Shown in pieces: positions 11,186 through 23,400 of a DNA stretch of 64,000 bases. A program made the position numbers and the translations under genes. The stretch is taken from the NCBI GenBank assembly GCA_964035795.1, contig OZ038325.1, positions 7,494,232 through 7,558,231 on the forward strand, given 5' to 3'. Under the pieces are notes generated by a model. It was given only the letters and a program-made list of their open reading frames with translations. It was not told where the DNA came from and searched no databases. Positions within the stretch are counted from its first letter, which is position 1; every line of letters begins with the position of its first letter. The stretch is from Pterobdella sp. o SKG-2022. Its lineage: Eukaryota > Annelida > Clitellata > Hirudinida > Piscicolidae.

Positions 11186-11771
11186 TTAACCCATTAACCG
11201 CCGCGTTAAGTCTATGAAAAACTTATAAATATTTTCCGTGATCCGCTTCATCAGTTTTAAAAAAAAATTATATAAAAATTTTAGAATATCGAAATTTTTA
11301 AAAAATTAGTCAATATTAAAGCAAATAACTTCGAAATATGATAAAATTAAAAAACTCATTTTTTCTCAAACGATTAAACCATTACAGCGAATAGAAACTA
11401 AAAAATTACTTATTCAAATGAGAAAACTTTTAGGAGTTTATTTTATTCCACGAAGCTTTTCGTAAGATGAACTTACATTATAATTATTTACTCGATAATG
11501 TAAGTTCATCTTACGAAAAGCTTCGTGGAATGAAATAAACTCCTAGAAGTTTTCTCATTTGAATATTTACGTTTGGCTCGAAGAATTAGAACAAAATTAC
11601 TTATACTATGAATCTTCTTTGAAATATGTGAGATAATGTAAAATATTCTTACGAAAAGCTTAGTGTAACAACTTTCTTAATAAAATTTTAGTTTTTGTTT
11701 CTATTATAATTTCAGTGAAATATATTTATTTATGCGTCCCAAAAATAGGCTTTTGGCGGGTAATGGGTTGA
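11186..11771. mobile_element. piggyBac-like non-autonomous element (MITE), about 578 bp
   Basis: The left end reads TTAA then CCCATTAACCGCC (11186-11202). The right end is the inverted form GGCGGGTAATGGG then TTGA (11755-11771). CCC...GGG termini next to a TTAA target duplication are the hallmark of the piggyBac superfamily. Here the right duplication has one substitution (TTGA). The terminal inverted repeats match at 12 of 13 positions. Inside, sub-terminal stretches containing GAATAGAAACTAAAAA and its partial complement also face each other, and a long hairpin occupies 11411-11565. There is no transposase frame, so mobility would depend on an enzyme encoded elsewhere. Confidence 0.65.
11411..11565. 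repeat. Long near-perfect inverted repeat (70-bp arms, 15-nt loop)
   Basis: The left arm 11411-11480 is the reverse complement of 11496-11565 with two mismatches out of 70, around the loop 11481-11495. It lies in the middle of the MITE-like element. A further partial copy of the arm core (CTTACGAAAAGCTT) follows near 11648. Confidence 0.93.
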
Positions 11772-11948
11772 CATCAAAAAATTTAAAGTCACCTTTTAAT
11801 TGATCTTTCGGTGTTTAGAAATCAACATTTTCTGTAATGGATTTGAATTATATGAAGTTCTCATTTGAAAGTATACTAACGAATTATGTCAAAGTTGGAC
11901 TTGTCGAAAATTTTAGTTGAATAAAAAAAGTATCAAAATGTTGCCTTT

Positions 11949-11954
11949 TTTATT
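11949..11954 (-). terminator. Probable polyadenylation signal of the giant ankyrin gene
   Basis: AATAAA on the minus strand (CAATAAAAAA context), about 150 nt beyond the predicted ankyrin stop codon at 12101-12103. Confidence 0.4.
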
Positions 11955-12100
11955 GAAATTATATCAATTATTTGAATGAAATATATTAAAATAATAACTA
12001 TGACGTTTGATTAAAAAACTAAATAAACATAAATAATAAAAACAATTTTTGTAAAAGTTGAAGAAAAAATAAAAATGAAGAAATAAGGATGTTAAAAATT

Positions 12101-14457
12101 TTAAAAATTTGAAATAATGAAAACGATACATTCATCAAAACTAAATTTAATTGAAATTGTCGAACAAGAATGCATAATAAACATCTCTAAAAATAAATTT
12201 TGTAAAGTTGATTTAAACCAACTTGGATCCTTGGTTTGGACCAAAGTGGATGAAGATCCGATGGAGTCCGTAGACTGCATCATTATGAGGGAATCCCCAT
12301 CAATACTTCTCTCCATCTGCTGCTGAAACAGTTCTTGTTGCTCTCTTAGCTCTTGCTCTGCCAGTTTCTGTCTGCCCACAAACTGTGCGTTATCAAGTAC
12401 TTCTGTTGTGCTTTTGGTTGTTTTCTTGTTTGTAGTGTCTTCAGTGAAGGATGTTTGTGGAGATGAAAAATCTCCAGAATCGATGATTTTTTTGCTCGAC
12501 AGCACTGACGACTGTTGTGAACTCATTTGGCTCCAAGCTCCAGATTCACTAGAGATGTCCATAGATTCTGCAATGGAATCTTTCAAGGAATCTTGAGACA
12601 TAGACTTAGCCATTACAGTCGGTTGCTCTTGCAAAGAATCACTGTCGTAGCTAGCCTTTCTTGTGTGGGTGCGAGTTGTAGTGAGATAATCTTCCACTTC
12701 CAACGAATCAGTTGATTGGGTTGTCGATTTGATTTTACATGTTTTATATTTCATGCTTAACCCAACGTCTTCGAGAGAATCAGTCGAGGTTACCATAGTC
12801 TTGTCTGTGAGTCCTAAAGAGTCAGTGGAAACGACCATTGAGTTAGTTGAGACATCTTTTTCCATCATTTGCTTCACCTCGTCCAGAGCCGCAGAGGCTG
12901 ACGCTAGAAATTGGTTGGTCATTCCACTTATAGACATTGATGTAGTCTCCACGTCTTGTAAGGAATCTGTAGACTGAGCTTTGTGTAAAGAACTTTCCAC
13001 GTTCTTCTCCTTCTTAGCTTCAGCTTGCTTTTTAAATTTTTCTTCTTTAAGCTTCAGTTGTTTTTCTGCAGCTTCTTTCTTCTCTGAAGCTTTTCTTATT
13101 ATACCCACAATGTCTTGGTAGGGGGGATACTTGGTTGTTGAGACTGAAGTCTTTGTTGTAGTCTTACTCACTTCTGAAACTATGAATGCCACTTCAGGCT
13201 TCCCTTCTGCACTAGTTTTTGAGGATTTTTCTTTGCTCGAATCACTGTCAGAAATATCATCTCTTATAGGTAAAGAACCTTTTTCAAGCATCAATGCCAC
13301 CTTTTGAGCTTCTACTGAAAGTTCTTCATCGACTTTCATTTGTTGCTCCAGTTGTTCAAACTCTGCGAGCGACGAAGAGGATGAAGATCTGTAACGATCC
13401 TCAGCGTGGCCCTTTTGTTTATGAAAATCCAATTCCGCAGCTGAAGAACCTGAGCTTTTTGATTCAGTTTCTTGTGATCCAGGTTGGTCCATTATTTCTT
13501 TTTCAAGGTTTTCGAACTCTGCCAGTGATGAAGTCACCGAAGCATCGTCTCGTTCTTTGGCGCTCTGTTTGGCCGTTTGGCCTACTGAAACAGAACTAAC
13601 ACTACCTTTTTCAATGATTTCTTTTTCCAAATTTTCAAATTCTAAGAGAGAAGAACTGACTGAAATACTGTCTTTTTCTGTCTTTCTATGGCCATGTTTT
13701 TTCTTTTCCATTGATTTTTTCAGTTCTGCACACGTTTTGTTGTTGGAAGACTCTGACGTGTTGGTACCTTGGTCTATTTTGTCAGAAGAACTAGTTGTTT
13801 TCGAGCTAGATCTTTTTTCATCTTCTTCCGTTATCACTGGTAATGGTCTAGTTGTTATAATAGAAGTAGGTTCTTTGTCTAAATCTTCATCGTCTTCGAG
13901 CTCATCTTTTTCCTCCTCTTCTTCGTAAAACTCCTCTTCTATATCTTCTCCTACATCTTCTTTTACACTCTCTTTGCCACATTCATCTTCAATATTTTCA
14001 AGTTGAGTTTTTTGAATGTTTACTACATCTTTTTTTATTTTTACCTCTCTTTCAACGGTTTCCTTAGCGCCAGTTTTTCTTTCGTCATTACCAGACCCTT
14101 CCTCGTCTGAAAGTTTGAAAAACTTATAGGCACCATTGGAGTCAGAATCTTTATCATCAGATTTTGAAGCATAGTTATCTACTGATTTAATTTTATCATC
14201 ATCTGTAGCATCCTCTTCAAAAGATTCTTTGAAAAATTCTTGAACTTTTCCATCAAACTCAATTGTTGTTTGGTTCATCGTTTCGCAACTCGTACCTCTT
14301 GAAATTTCTGTTGTAATTTCTGTAACATTTTCTTCAGAAAAGTCTTTAGACGATAAATCTGGAACGGCTTCCAAACTACCCAATTCTGTTGAAGTAAGCC
14401 AGTTTGGTTCGTCCACGTCGGTGCTTTGAGATTGCTTGTCCAACTCTAATTCAAGTT
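12101..14457 (-). other. Ank2: Ankyrin gene: last coding exon, acidic Ser-rich tail
   Basis: The acceptor ttttttgcag precedes 14457 and the stop is at 12101-12103, giving 785 residues. The N-terminal half is acidic ([19 protein letters not shown]). The middle carries three spaced copies of a motif close to [12 protein letters not shown]. The C-terminal part carries many STDSL-type motifs and a charged helix, [20 protein letters not shown]. The final 30 residues after [14 protein letters not shown] turn hydrophobic, so the last few codons could instead be intron and a further exon cannot be ruled out. Confidence 0.75.
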
Positions 14458-17400
14458 CTGCAAAAAATGGATTAAAATACTTTGAGAATTTAAAAATAAA
14501 TAATTTCTAAAAATCTTTAATATTTAATTTTTTATCATAAAAAAGCAACTTATGGATGATTGGATGAAAATATTCAGTTATTCATGAAATGTATTATAAA
14601 TGCCACCTTGTGGAGAGCAGACATCTTCAAGTTGGGCCACTTCGGAGCTTGAAGAACTTCCTTGGTCGTCTTTCAAATCCACTTTCTCTTCTTGAAAAAA
14701 CATTAACAGAATTGAAAATTCAAAAACCATTTCAAAATGTAAAATAATTTTTATTGAAATATTATTCATTTAACAAACCTTTAATTCCCTCGAAATGTTT
14801 CACTAATTCCGACAGTTCTTCAGTCTTGCTCAAAGTGCTCAAAGATCCAGCAACGTTCATGATAGTTCTTTCAGAAGTAAGAAGTTGAGATGAAGTTTTT
14901 GTTTTAATCACTTTGACTGGTTTTCCATCAGTGACTTTTTCTGTTACTTCACTCTCAACAATCTTTGTGGGACTTTCTTCGTGTCGGTCTGTGAATCTAC
15001 TTATGTGAACTTCGTCTTCTTTTTTAGTTACATCTTCTTGACTATTTTCCCTTTTTTTTATGAATGAATATTTTTCTTGTTCAGCTGAAGTTTCAAGGAA
15101 AAACTTTTTTGTCATGGTGGTTTTGCGTGTGGTTTGTGACACGGTTCTTTTGACGTTTGTACCGTCTGGGAGAGTCTCGTGGTATTCACTTGTTTCATAT
15201 GCCACGTCTGGCTCCGTTTCGATCGTTTCAGTGTAAACCATCACTGGATGAGAACTTAACTCAGTTTCTGGAGTTTTTTCAGCGTTTTCTGTTTCATCAC
15301 TCAAACTGGATTTTGGGCTAATAAGGTCTAATTGGTTATCATCCTCAAAACTTTCTGTTATTAAAGTCTCTTTGATTTCACCATCAGGGCCAATTGATCT
15401 TTCCATTCTAACTTTAGTTTTAACAGAAATCTTGGTATTCCTTGATAATTTTTCTGCCTCAACAAGTGACGAACTAGAATGAGGAACTTCTTCTAGCACC
15501 AGTGAGCTTTTTCTCTCTTCGAATTTTTGTGCAAATGAAAATTCTTCAGCATCCTGATCTTTTTGCTTGGGATAGACCAATGTTTTATCATTTGATATTA
15601 TTTTTTCTGTATCCACAATCATTATGGTTTCTGATTTTGGTGCAGATGATTCTGTATATTTTTTTGGAGTATCTTGTTCAGAAGATTTTTGCTCTACTTC
15701 AATTTCTACTATTTCTTGTGTATCTTTATCTTCTTTTTTTTTTGGCTCGTTTAACTCAAATGCTTCATTTGTTTGAGGTTCATGGGATGATTTTGTAAAA
15801 GCGATGACTGAATATCCTGAAACAGTGGAATCGGATGTATCTTGTTTCACTTCTTGCGCCTCCTTGGTCTGACTTGATTCAGAAACTAAGAATTCAGTTG
15901 AAAAAGATAATTTTTCTTGAACTTTATCAATTTCGTCTATTTTTTGTTTAGTTTGTTTTGAATTATCGTGTTCATTTGCGACATTTTGTTTTGAAACATC
16001 ATCTTTTTGTATTTCAATGGTTGGTGAAATATCGACTGCAATGGCAGCTTTGGGAATGGACGAAATTTGAATTTCTTCAGTTTCGATAGTGATATATTCG
16101 TCAGCAACTTTTTTCTCACTTTCTGTTTGTTCCCCTATTTTTTGTTGAAGAACACCATCATCTTTTGTAGATTTTTGCTCTTTTGGTGTCTCGGTATATA
16201 ATACAGTTTCGATTAATGATTCTTGTTCTATCTCATCCTTTTCAGTTTTCCTGGTTTTATCTTTGAAGTCAGATTTAGCTTCGCTAGGTATCTTTTCAGC
16301 ATTTACTTGTGAAGGAAAATCGAATAAGATTGAAGATTCTTCTTTTGTGTCTTTTTCGATTGTCTTTCTTACTCCTTCATCATTTTGTTGGAACTTATCT
16401 GTTTCTTCTGTTTCAAAGTTTGTATTTGATTCTAATTTTTCTTTTTCAATTATTTTATCTTCAGTTGAGCTAACAAATACCAGATTAATGTTTATTATGT
16501 GCGTCTCGTCAACCTTGCTTTCAACTTTAGAGTCATCGCATGAAAGTTCTTCTTTTTTTTCACTTTCTTCAACTATGTGCACTGCCTTTTCTATGACGTT
16601 TTGAATAATTTGTTCAATTTTGGGTTCTTTTTTTGATACTTCATCAACAGAATCTTTAGTTGCTTCCAGTGTTTTCCAAGGCGAAGATAGAGTGTCTTGG
16701 TAAACTTCATTTTCTTCATCTTTTGTATCATCAACTATTACGGGAATAGATTGCTGTGGTAGTTCATCAACTTCAGCTTCATCTTTTTTTTCACAAATTG
16801 GTTCTTTTTCAAGGTGTGCTTCTTCGATTATTTGAATGGGCTCCTTGAGGGCTTTCAAACATTGATCTAAATCCTCTTTGAGTTCAAACTCAACAGATGT
16901 TGTGAGTTTTTGTTCGATAGAATATGTATCAACGATAGCTGGTTCAAACTCTAATTTTCCTTCTTTAGCTTCACTTTCATCTGGAGATGAAAGTGCTGTT
17001 GCGACTTCAGTGATTTCAATTTCTCCAACTTCTGATTCAATGATATGGAGTTCTTTCTTATCTGTTATATGGATTTTTTGATCTACACTTTCAACAGCAT
17101 CCATAAATACTTCTATAGTTTCCTCATCGTCTTCTTCGTCAAGTTTTTTTGATGCTTTTTGCGCTTTTTCTTCTCGTTTTCTATCTTCAAAATTTTCATT
17201 CTTTATATGCTCATCAATTTGAAAACTTCCAGAAGAAACGACTTTGTTAATTTCAGGGATTATTGATTTGATTTTTTGTTCAATTCCAGATTTAGATACA
17301 TCAACTTTACAATAATCGTCCTCTACCTCTCTCAATTCAATATCTCCACTATCTAATTCAACAATCTCAACTTTCCTTGCCACCACCTCATCCTGTAATG

Positions 17401-20400
17401 AGATATCCTGATCGGGTGATACTTCTATAGTTGAAATAACAAGATTGTCTATTTGTATATCATGTGTTTCAGTGGAGATAGAATAAATGATTTGAGGTTC
17501 TGTTTCAGGTTTTTTTGAGATTTTTTCCGAACATTCTGAATCTAAATCTTTATGAATGGTAAAGTTTATATCTTCAACTTTATCAGCATAACCAACCTCA
17601 TCAGATTTTGAAAACTCTGCTTTTTCCGTGAAAGTCTCTTCAATCGATTCTTTAAAACTCACATAAACGTCCTTTGGTTTAACATTGACGTCATGATAAA
17701 CGACTTCTTCGGAATATACAATCTCATCATCATCATTTTTTTCATAAATCTCATTATCAGCCATTGTTGAGTCTTGATCGAGAGGTTGAGATTTGGTTTC
17801 GAAAACATCGTTTTGAACAATCTGTGAAACAAAAATATGAAATAAGAGATGAAAATGTATTTAAAACAAATCAATTACCTTCTCGTAGTATTTTGAAATG
17901 TTTTTAGTGATCCTTTTCGAAGATTGGGGTTTAATAAGATCTTCGCATATTTCATCTTGAAGATGTTCAGATTTAGGCGAAATATCGGTGTAATGCCAAG
18001 TAGGTTGAGAAAATTGATGGTAATGAAAAGATACATTGTCCGGTTTGTTTTGAATTTTTCTTTCTTTTGTTATTTTTTGTATGATGGTTTCTTGAACAAA
18101 ATTTAATTCATCCACAACTTCTTCTCTATCTTTCAATATTGAATCGGCAGGAGGGGAGTCAACAGGCGAAAAGACAAATTCATCAAACAAAGTTGACTTG
18201 GTGACAGTAGGAGGATCGGAGTGACTTGCTTTTTGATTTTCAAAAAGATTGAATTGATTATAACGATCAAAACAACTATCATTTTTAGTCAGTTCGTCAT
18301 TTGACATAGGTAAATGGAAATCTGTTTTGGTGAGAACAAGCTGATTTATATCATATTCAACAACTTCATTTCGTTCCATGAATTTATCAGCACATTCTTT
18401 GAAATTTTCAATAGAAGGTTCATCGGTATAGGAAACGGTTTCTAAAGCTTTATCAACAGAAAGTTCGACACGAGTGTCAACGGCATCGACAGCTGTTTCT
18501 TCTGGTTCTTTATGAGCTGCTGCAACGTCGATTTGTTTGGTTGTTTCGATAATCGTTTCTGTAATTGAGATTTGTTCTTTTGCTGTATCTTCCTGTACAT
18601 TATCTTTAGTTTCAATTGTTTCTATTTTCTCGCTCATATCATCTTCTTGTTCTTTGTCTTCGCTGATTAGTTTCTCTTCTTTGGTTTCTACGATGTCAAT
18701 CTTTGTATCCTTTCCATCAACGAGTTCGTCTTGTTTAGTTTCTGCAGATTCTTCGATAACCGGTTTTTCAATTTCTACGTCTTTTTCAACAACCACAGCT
18801 TTAATCTCGCTTACTTCATCTGTAACAAGATCTTCTTTTGTTGGTTTATCGCTGATTTCTGTAACGTGAGACTCGATTGTGGTGACTTGTTTTACTGATA
18901 TTTCATCTTCTACAATTTCTTTGACTGGAACGATTTCTTCAACGAATTTTTCTGCTTTTTCTTCTGATGGTTCGACACTAGTGTCAACGGCATCGACAGC
19001 TGTTTCTTCTGGTTCTTTTTGAGCTGCTGCAACGTCGATTAGTTTGGTTGTTTCGATAATCGTTTCTGTAATTGAGATTTGTTCTTTTGCTGTATCTTCC
19101 TGTACAACATCTTTAGTTTCAATAATTTCTATTTTCTCGCTCATATCATCCTCTTGTTCTTTGTCTCCGCTGATTAGTTTCTCTTCTTTGGTTTCTACGA
19201 TGTCAATCTTTGTATCCTTTCCATCAACGAGTTCGTCTTGTTTAGTTTCTGCAGATTCTTCGATAACCGGTTTTTCCATTTCTACGTCTTTTTCAACAAC
19301 CACAGTTTTAATCTCGCTTACTTCATCTGTAACAAGATCTTCTTTTTTTGGTTTATCGCTGATTTCTGTAACGTGAGACTCGATTGTGGTGACTTGTTTT
19401 ACTGATATTTCATCTTCTACAATTTCTTTGACTGGAACGATTTCTTCAACGAATTTTTCTGCTTTTTCTTCTGATGGCTCGACACTAGTGTCAACGGCAT
19501 CGACAGCTGTTTCTTCTGGTTCTTTTTGAGCTGCTGCAACGTCGATTAGTTTGGTTGTTTCGATAATCGTTTCCGTAATTGAGATTTGTTCTTTTGCTGT
19601 ATCTTCCTGTACAACATCTTTAGTTTCAATAATTTCTATTTTCTCGCTCATATCATCTTCTTGTTCTTTGTCTTCGCTGATTAGTTTCTCTTCTTTGGTT
19701 TCTACGATGTCAATCTTTGTATCCTTTCCATCAACGAGTTCGTCTTGTTTAGTTTCTGCAGATTCTTCGATAACCGGTTTTTCCATTTCTACGTCTTTTT
19801 CAACAACCACAGTTTTAATCTCGCTTACTTCATCTGTAACAAGATCTTCTTTTGTTGGTTTATCGCTGATTTCTGTAACGTGAGACTCGATTGTGGTGAC
19901 TTGTTTTACTGATATTTCATCTTCTAAAAATTCGTGGACTGGAACGAATTTTTCAACGAATTTTTCTGCTTTTTCTTCTGATGGTTCGACACGAGTGTCA
20001 ACGGCATCGACAGCTGTTTCTTCTGGTTTCATTTGAGCTGCTTCATCGTCGATTAGTTTGGTTGTTTCGATAATCGTATCCGTAATTGAGATTTGTTCTT
20101 TTGCTGTATCTTCCTGTACAACATCTTTAGTTTCAATAATTTCTATTTTCTCGCTCATATCATCTTCTTGTTCTTTGTCTTCGCTGATTAGTTTCTCTTC
20201 TTTGGTTTCTACGATGTCAATCTTTGTATCCTTTCCATCAACGAGTTCGTCTTGTTTAGTTTCTGCAGATTCTTCGATAACCGGTTTTTCCATTTCTACG
20301 TCTTTTTCAACAACCACAGTTTTAATCTCGCTTACTTCATCTGTAACAAGATCTTCTTTTGTTGGTTTATCGCTGATTTCTGTAACGTGAGACTCGATTG

Positions 20401-23400
20401 TGGTGACTTGTTTTACTGATATTTCATCTTCTACAATTTCTTTGACTGGAACGATTTCTTCAACGAATTTTTCTGCTTTTTCTTCTGATGGTTCGACACT
20501 AGTGTCAACGGCATCGACAGCTGTTTTTTCTGGTTCTTTTTGAGCTGCTGCAACGTCGATTAGCTTGGTTGTTTCGATAATCGTTTCCGTAATTGAGATT
20601 TGTTCTTTTGCTGTATCTTCCTGTACAACATCTTTAGTTTCAATAATTTCTATTTTCTCGCTCATATCATCTTCTTGTTCTTTGTCTTCGCTGATTAGTT
20701 TCTCTTCTTTGGTTTCTACGATGTCAATCTTTGTATCCTTTCCATCAACGAGTTCGTCTTTTTTAGTTTCTGCAGATTCTTCGATAACCGGTTTTTCCAT
20801 TTCTACGTCTTTTTCAACAACCACAGTTTTAATCTCGCTTACTTCATCTGTAACAAGATCTTCTTTTGTTGGTTTATCGCTGATTTCTGTAACGTGAGAC
20901 TCGATTGTGGTGAATTGTTTTACTGATATTTCATCTTCTACAATTTCTTTGACTGGAACGATTTTTTCAACGAATTGTTCTGCTTTTTCTTCTGATGGTT
21001 CGACACGAGTGTCAACGGCATCGACAGCTGTTTCTTCTGGTTTCATTTGAGCTGCTTCATCATCGATTAGTTTGGTTGTTTCGATAATCGTATCCGTAAT
21101 TGAGATTTGTTCTTTTGCTGTATCTTCCTGTACAACATCTTTAGTTTCAATAATTTCTATTTTCTCGCTCATATCATCTTCTTGTTCTTTGTCTTCGCTG
21201 ATTAGTTTCTCTTCTTTGGTTTCTACGATGTCAATCTTTGTATCCTTTCCATCAACGAGTTCGTCTTGTTTAGTTTCTGCAGATTCTTCGATAACCGGTT
21301 TTTCCATTTCTACGTCTTTTTCAACAACCACAGTTTTAATCTCGCTTACTTCATCTGTAACAAGATCTTCTTTTGTTGGTTTATCGCTGATTTCTGTAAC
21401 GTGAGACTCGATTGTGGTGACTTGTTTTACTGATATTTCATCTTCTACAATTTCTTTGACTGGAACGATTTCTTCAACGAATTTTTCTGCTTTTTCTTCT
21501 GATGGTTCGACACTAGTGTCAACGGCATCGACAGCTGTTTCTTCTGGTTCTTTTTGAGCTGCTGCAACGTCGATTAGTTTGGTTGTTTCGATAATCGTTT
21601 CTGTAATTGAGATTTGTTCTTTTGCTGTATCTTCCTGTACAACATCTTTAGTTTCAATAATTTCTATTTTCTCGCTCATATCATCTTCTTGTTCTTTGTC
21701 TTCGCTGATTAGTTTCTCTTCTTTGGTTTCTACGATGTCAATCTTTGTATCCTTTCCATCAACGAGTTCGTCTTGTTTAGTTTCTGCAGATTCTTCGATA
21801 ACCGGTTTTTCCATTTCTACGTCTTTTTCAACAACCACAGTTTTAATCTCGCTTACTTCATCTGTAACAAGATCTTCTTTTGTTGGTTTATCGCTGATTT
21901 CTGTAACGTGAGACTCGATTGTGGTGACTTGTTTTACTGATATTTCATCTTCTACAATTTCTTTGACTGGAACGATTTCTTCAACGAATTTTTCTGCTTT
22001 TTCTTCTGATGGTTCGACACTAGTGTCAACGGCATCGACAGCTGTTTCTTCTGGTTCTTTTTGAGCTGCTGCAACGTCGATTAGCTTGGTTGTTTCGATA
22101 ATCGTTTCCGTAATTGAGATTTGTTCTTTTGCTGTATCTTCCTGTACAACATCTTTAGTTTCAATAATTTCTATTTTCTCGCTCATATCATCTTCTTGTT
22201 CTTTGTCTTCGCTGATTAGTTTCTCTTCTTTGGTTTCTACGATGTCAATCTTTGTATCCTTTCCATCAACGAGTTCGTCTTGTTTAGTTTCTGCAGATTC
22301 TTCGATAACCGGTTTTTCCATTTCTACGTCTTTTTCAACTACCACAGTTTTAATCTCGCTTACTTCATCTGTAACAAGATCTTCTTTTGTTGGTTTATCG
22401 CTGATTTCTGTAACGTGAGACTCGATTGTGGTGAATTGTTTTACTGATATTTCATCTTCTACAATTTCTTTGACTGGAACGATTTTTTCAACGAATTGTT
22501 CTGCTTTTTCTTCTGATGGTTCGACACGAGTGTCAACGGCATCGACAGCTGTTTCTTCTGGTTTCATTTGAGCTGCTTCATCGTCGATTAGTTTGGTTGT
22601 TTCGATAATCGTATCCGTAATTGAGATTTGTTCTTTTGCTGTATCTTCCTGTACAACATCTTTAGTTTCAATAATTTCTATTTTCTCGCTCATATCATCT
22701 TCTTGTTCTTTGTCTTCGCTGATTAGTTTCTCTTCTTTGGTTTCTACGATGTCAATCTTTGTATCCTTTCCATCAACGAGTTCGTCTTGTTTAGTTTCTG
22801 CAGATTCTTCGATAACCGGTTTTTCCATTTCTACGTCTTTTTCAACAACCACAGTTTTAATCTCGCTTACTTCATCTGTAACAAGATCTTCTTTTGTTGG
22901 TTTATCGCTGATTTCTGTAACGTGAGACTCGATTGTGGTGACTTGTTTTACTGATATTTCATCTTCTACAATTTCTTTGACTGGAACGATTTCTTCAACG
23001 AATTTTTCTGCTTTTTCTTCTGATGGTTCGACACTAGTGTCAACGGCATCGACAGCTGTTTCTTCTGGTTCTTTTTGAGCTGCTGCAACGTCGATTAGTT
23101 TGGTTGTTTCGATAATCGTTTCTGTAATTGAGATTTGTTCTTTTGCTGTATCTTCCTGTACAACATCTTTAGTTTCAATAATTTCTATTTTCTCGCTCAT
23201 ATCATCTTCTTGTTCTTTGTCTTCGCTGATTAGTTTCTCTTCTTTGGTTTCTACGATGTCAATCTTTGTATCCTTTCCATCAACGAGTTCGTCTTGTTTA
23301 GTTTCTGCAGATTCTTCGATAACCGGTTTTTCCATTTCTACGTCTTTTTCAACAACCACAGTTTTAATCTCGCTTACTTCATCTGTAACAAGATCTTCTT

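Larger units (their letters stand above)
9322..12100. other. Gene-poor AT-rich interval between convergent genes
   Basis: No exon with coding character was found on either strand. The interval holds the carrier 3'UTR, a small perfect hairpin at 9961-9988, the MITE-like element at 11186-11771 and a probable ankyrin poly(A) signal near 11949. Short open frames, such as one at 10336-10584 on the minus strand, have no recognisable content. Confidence 0.6.
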
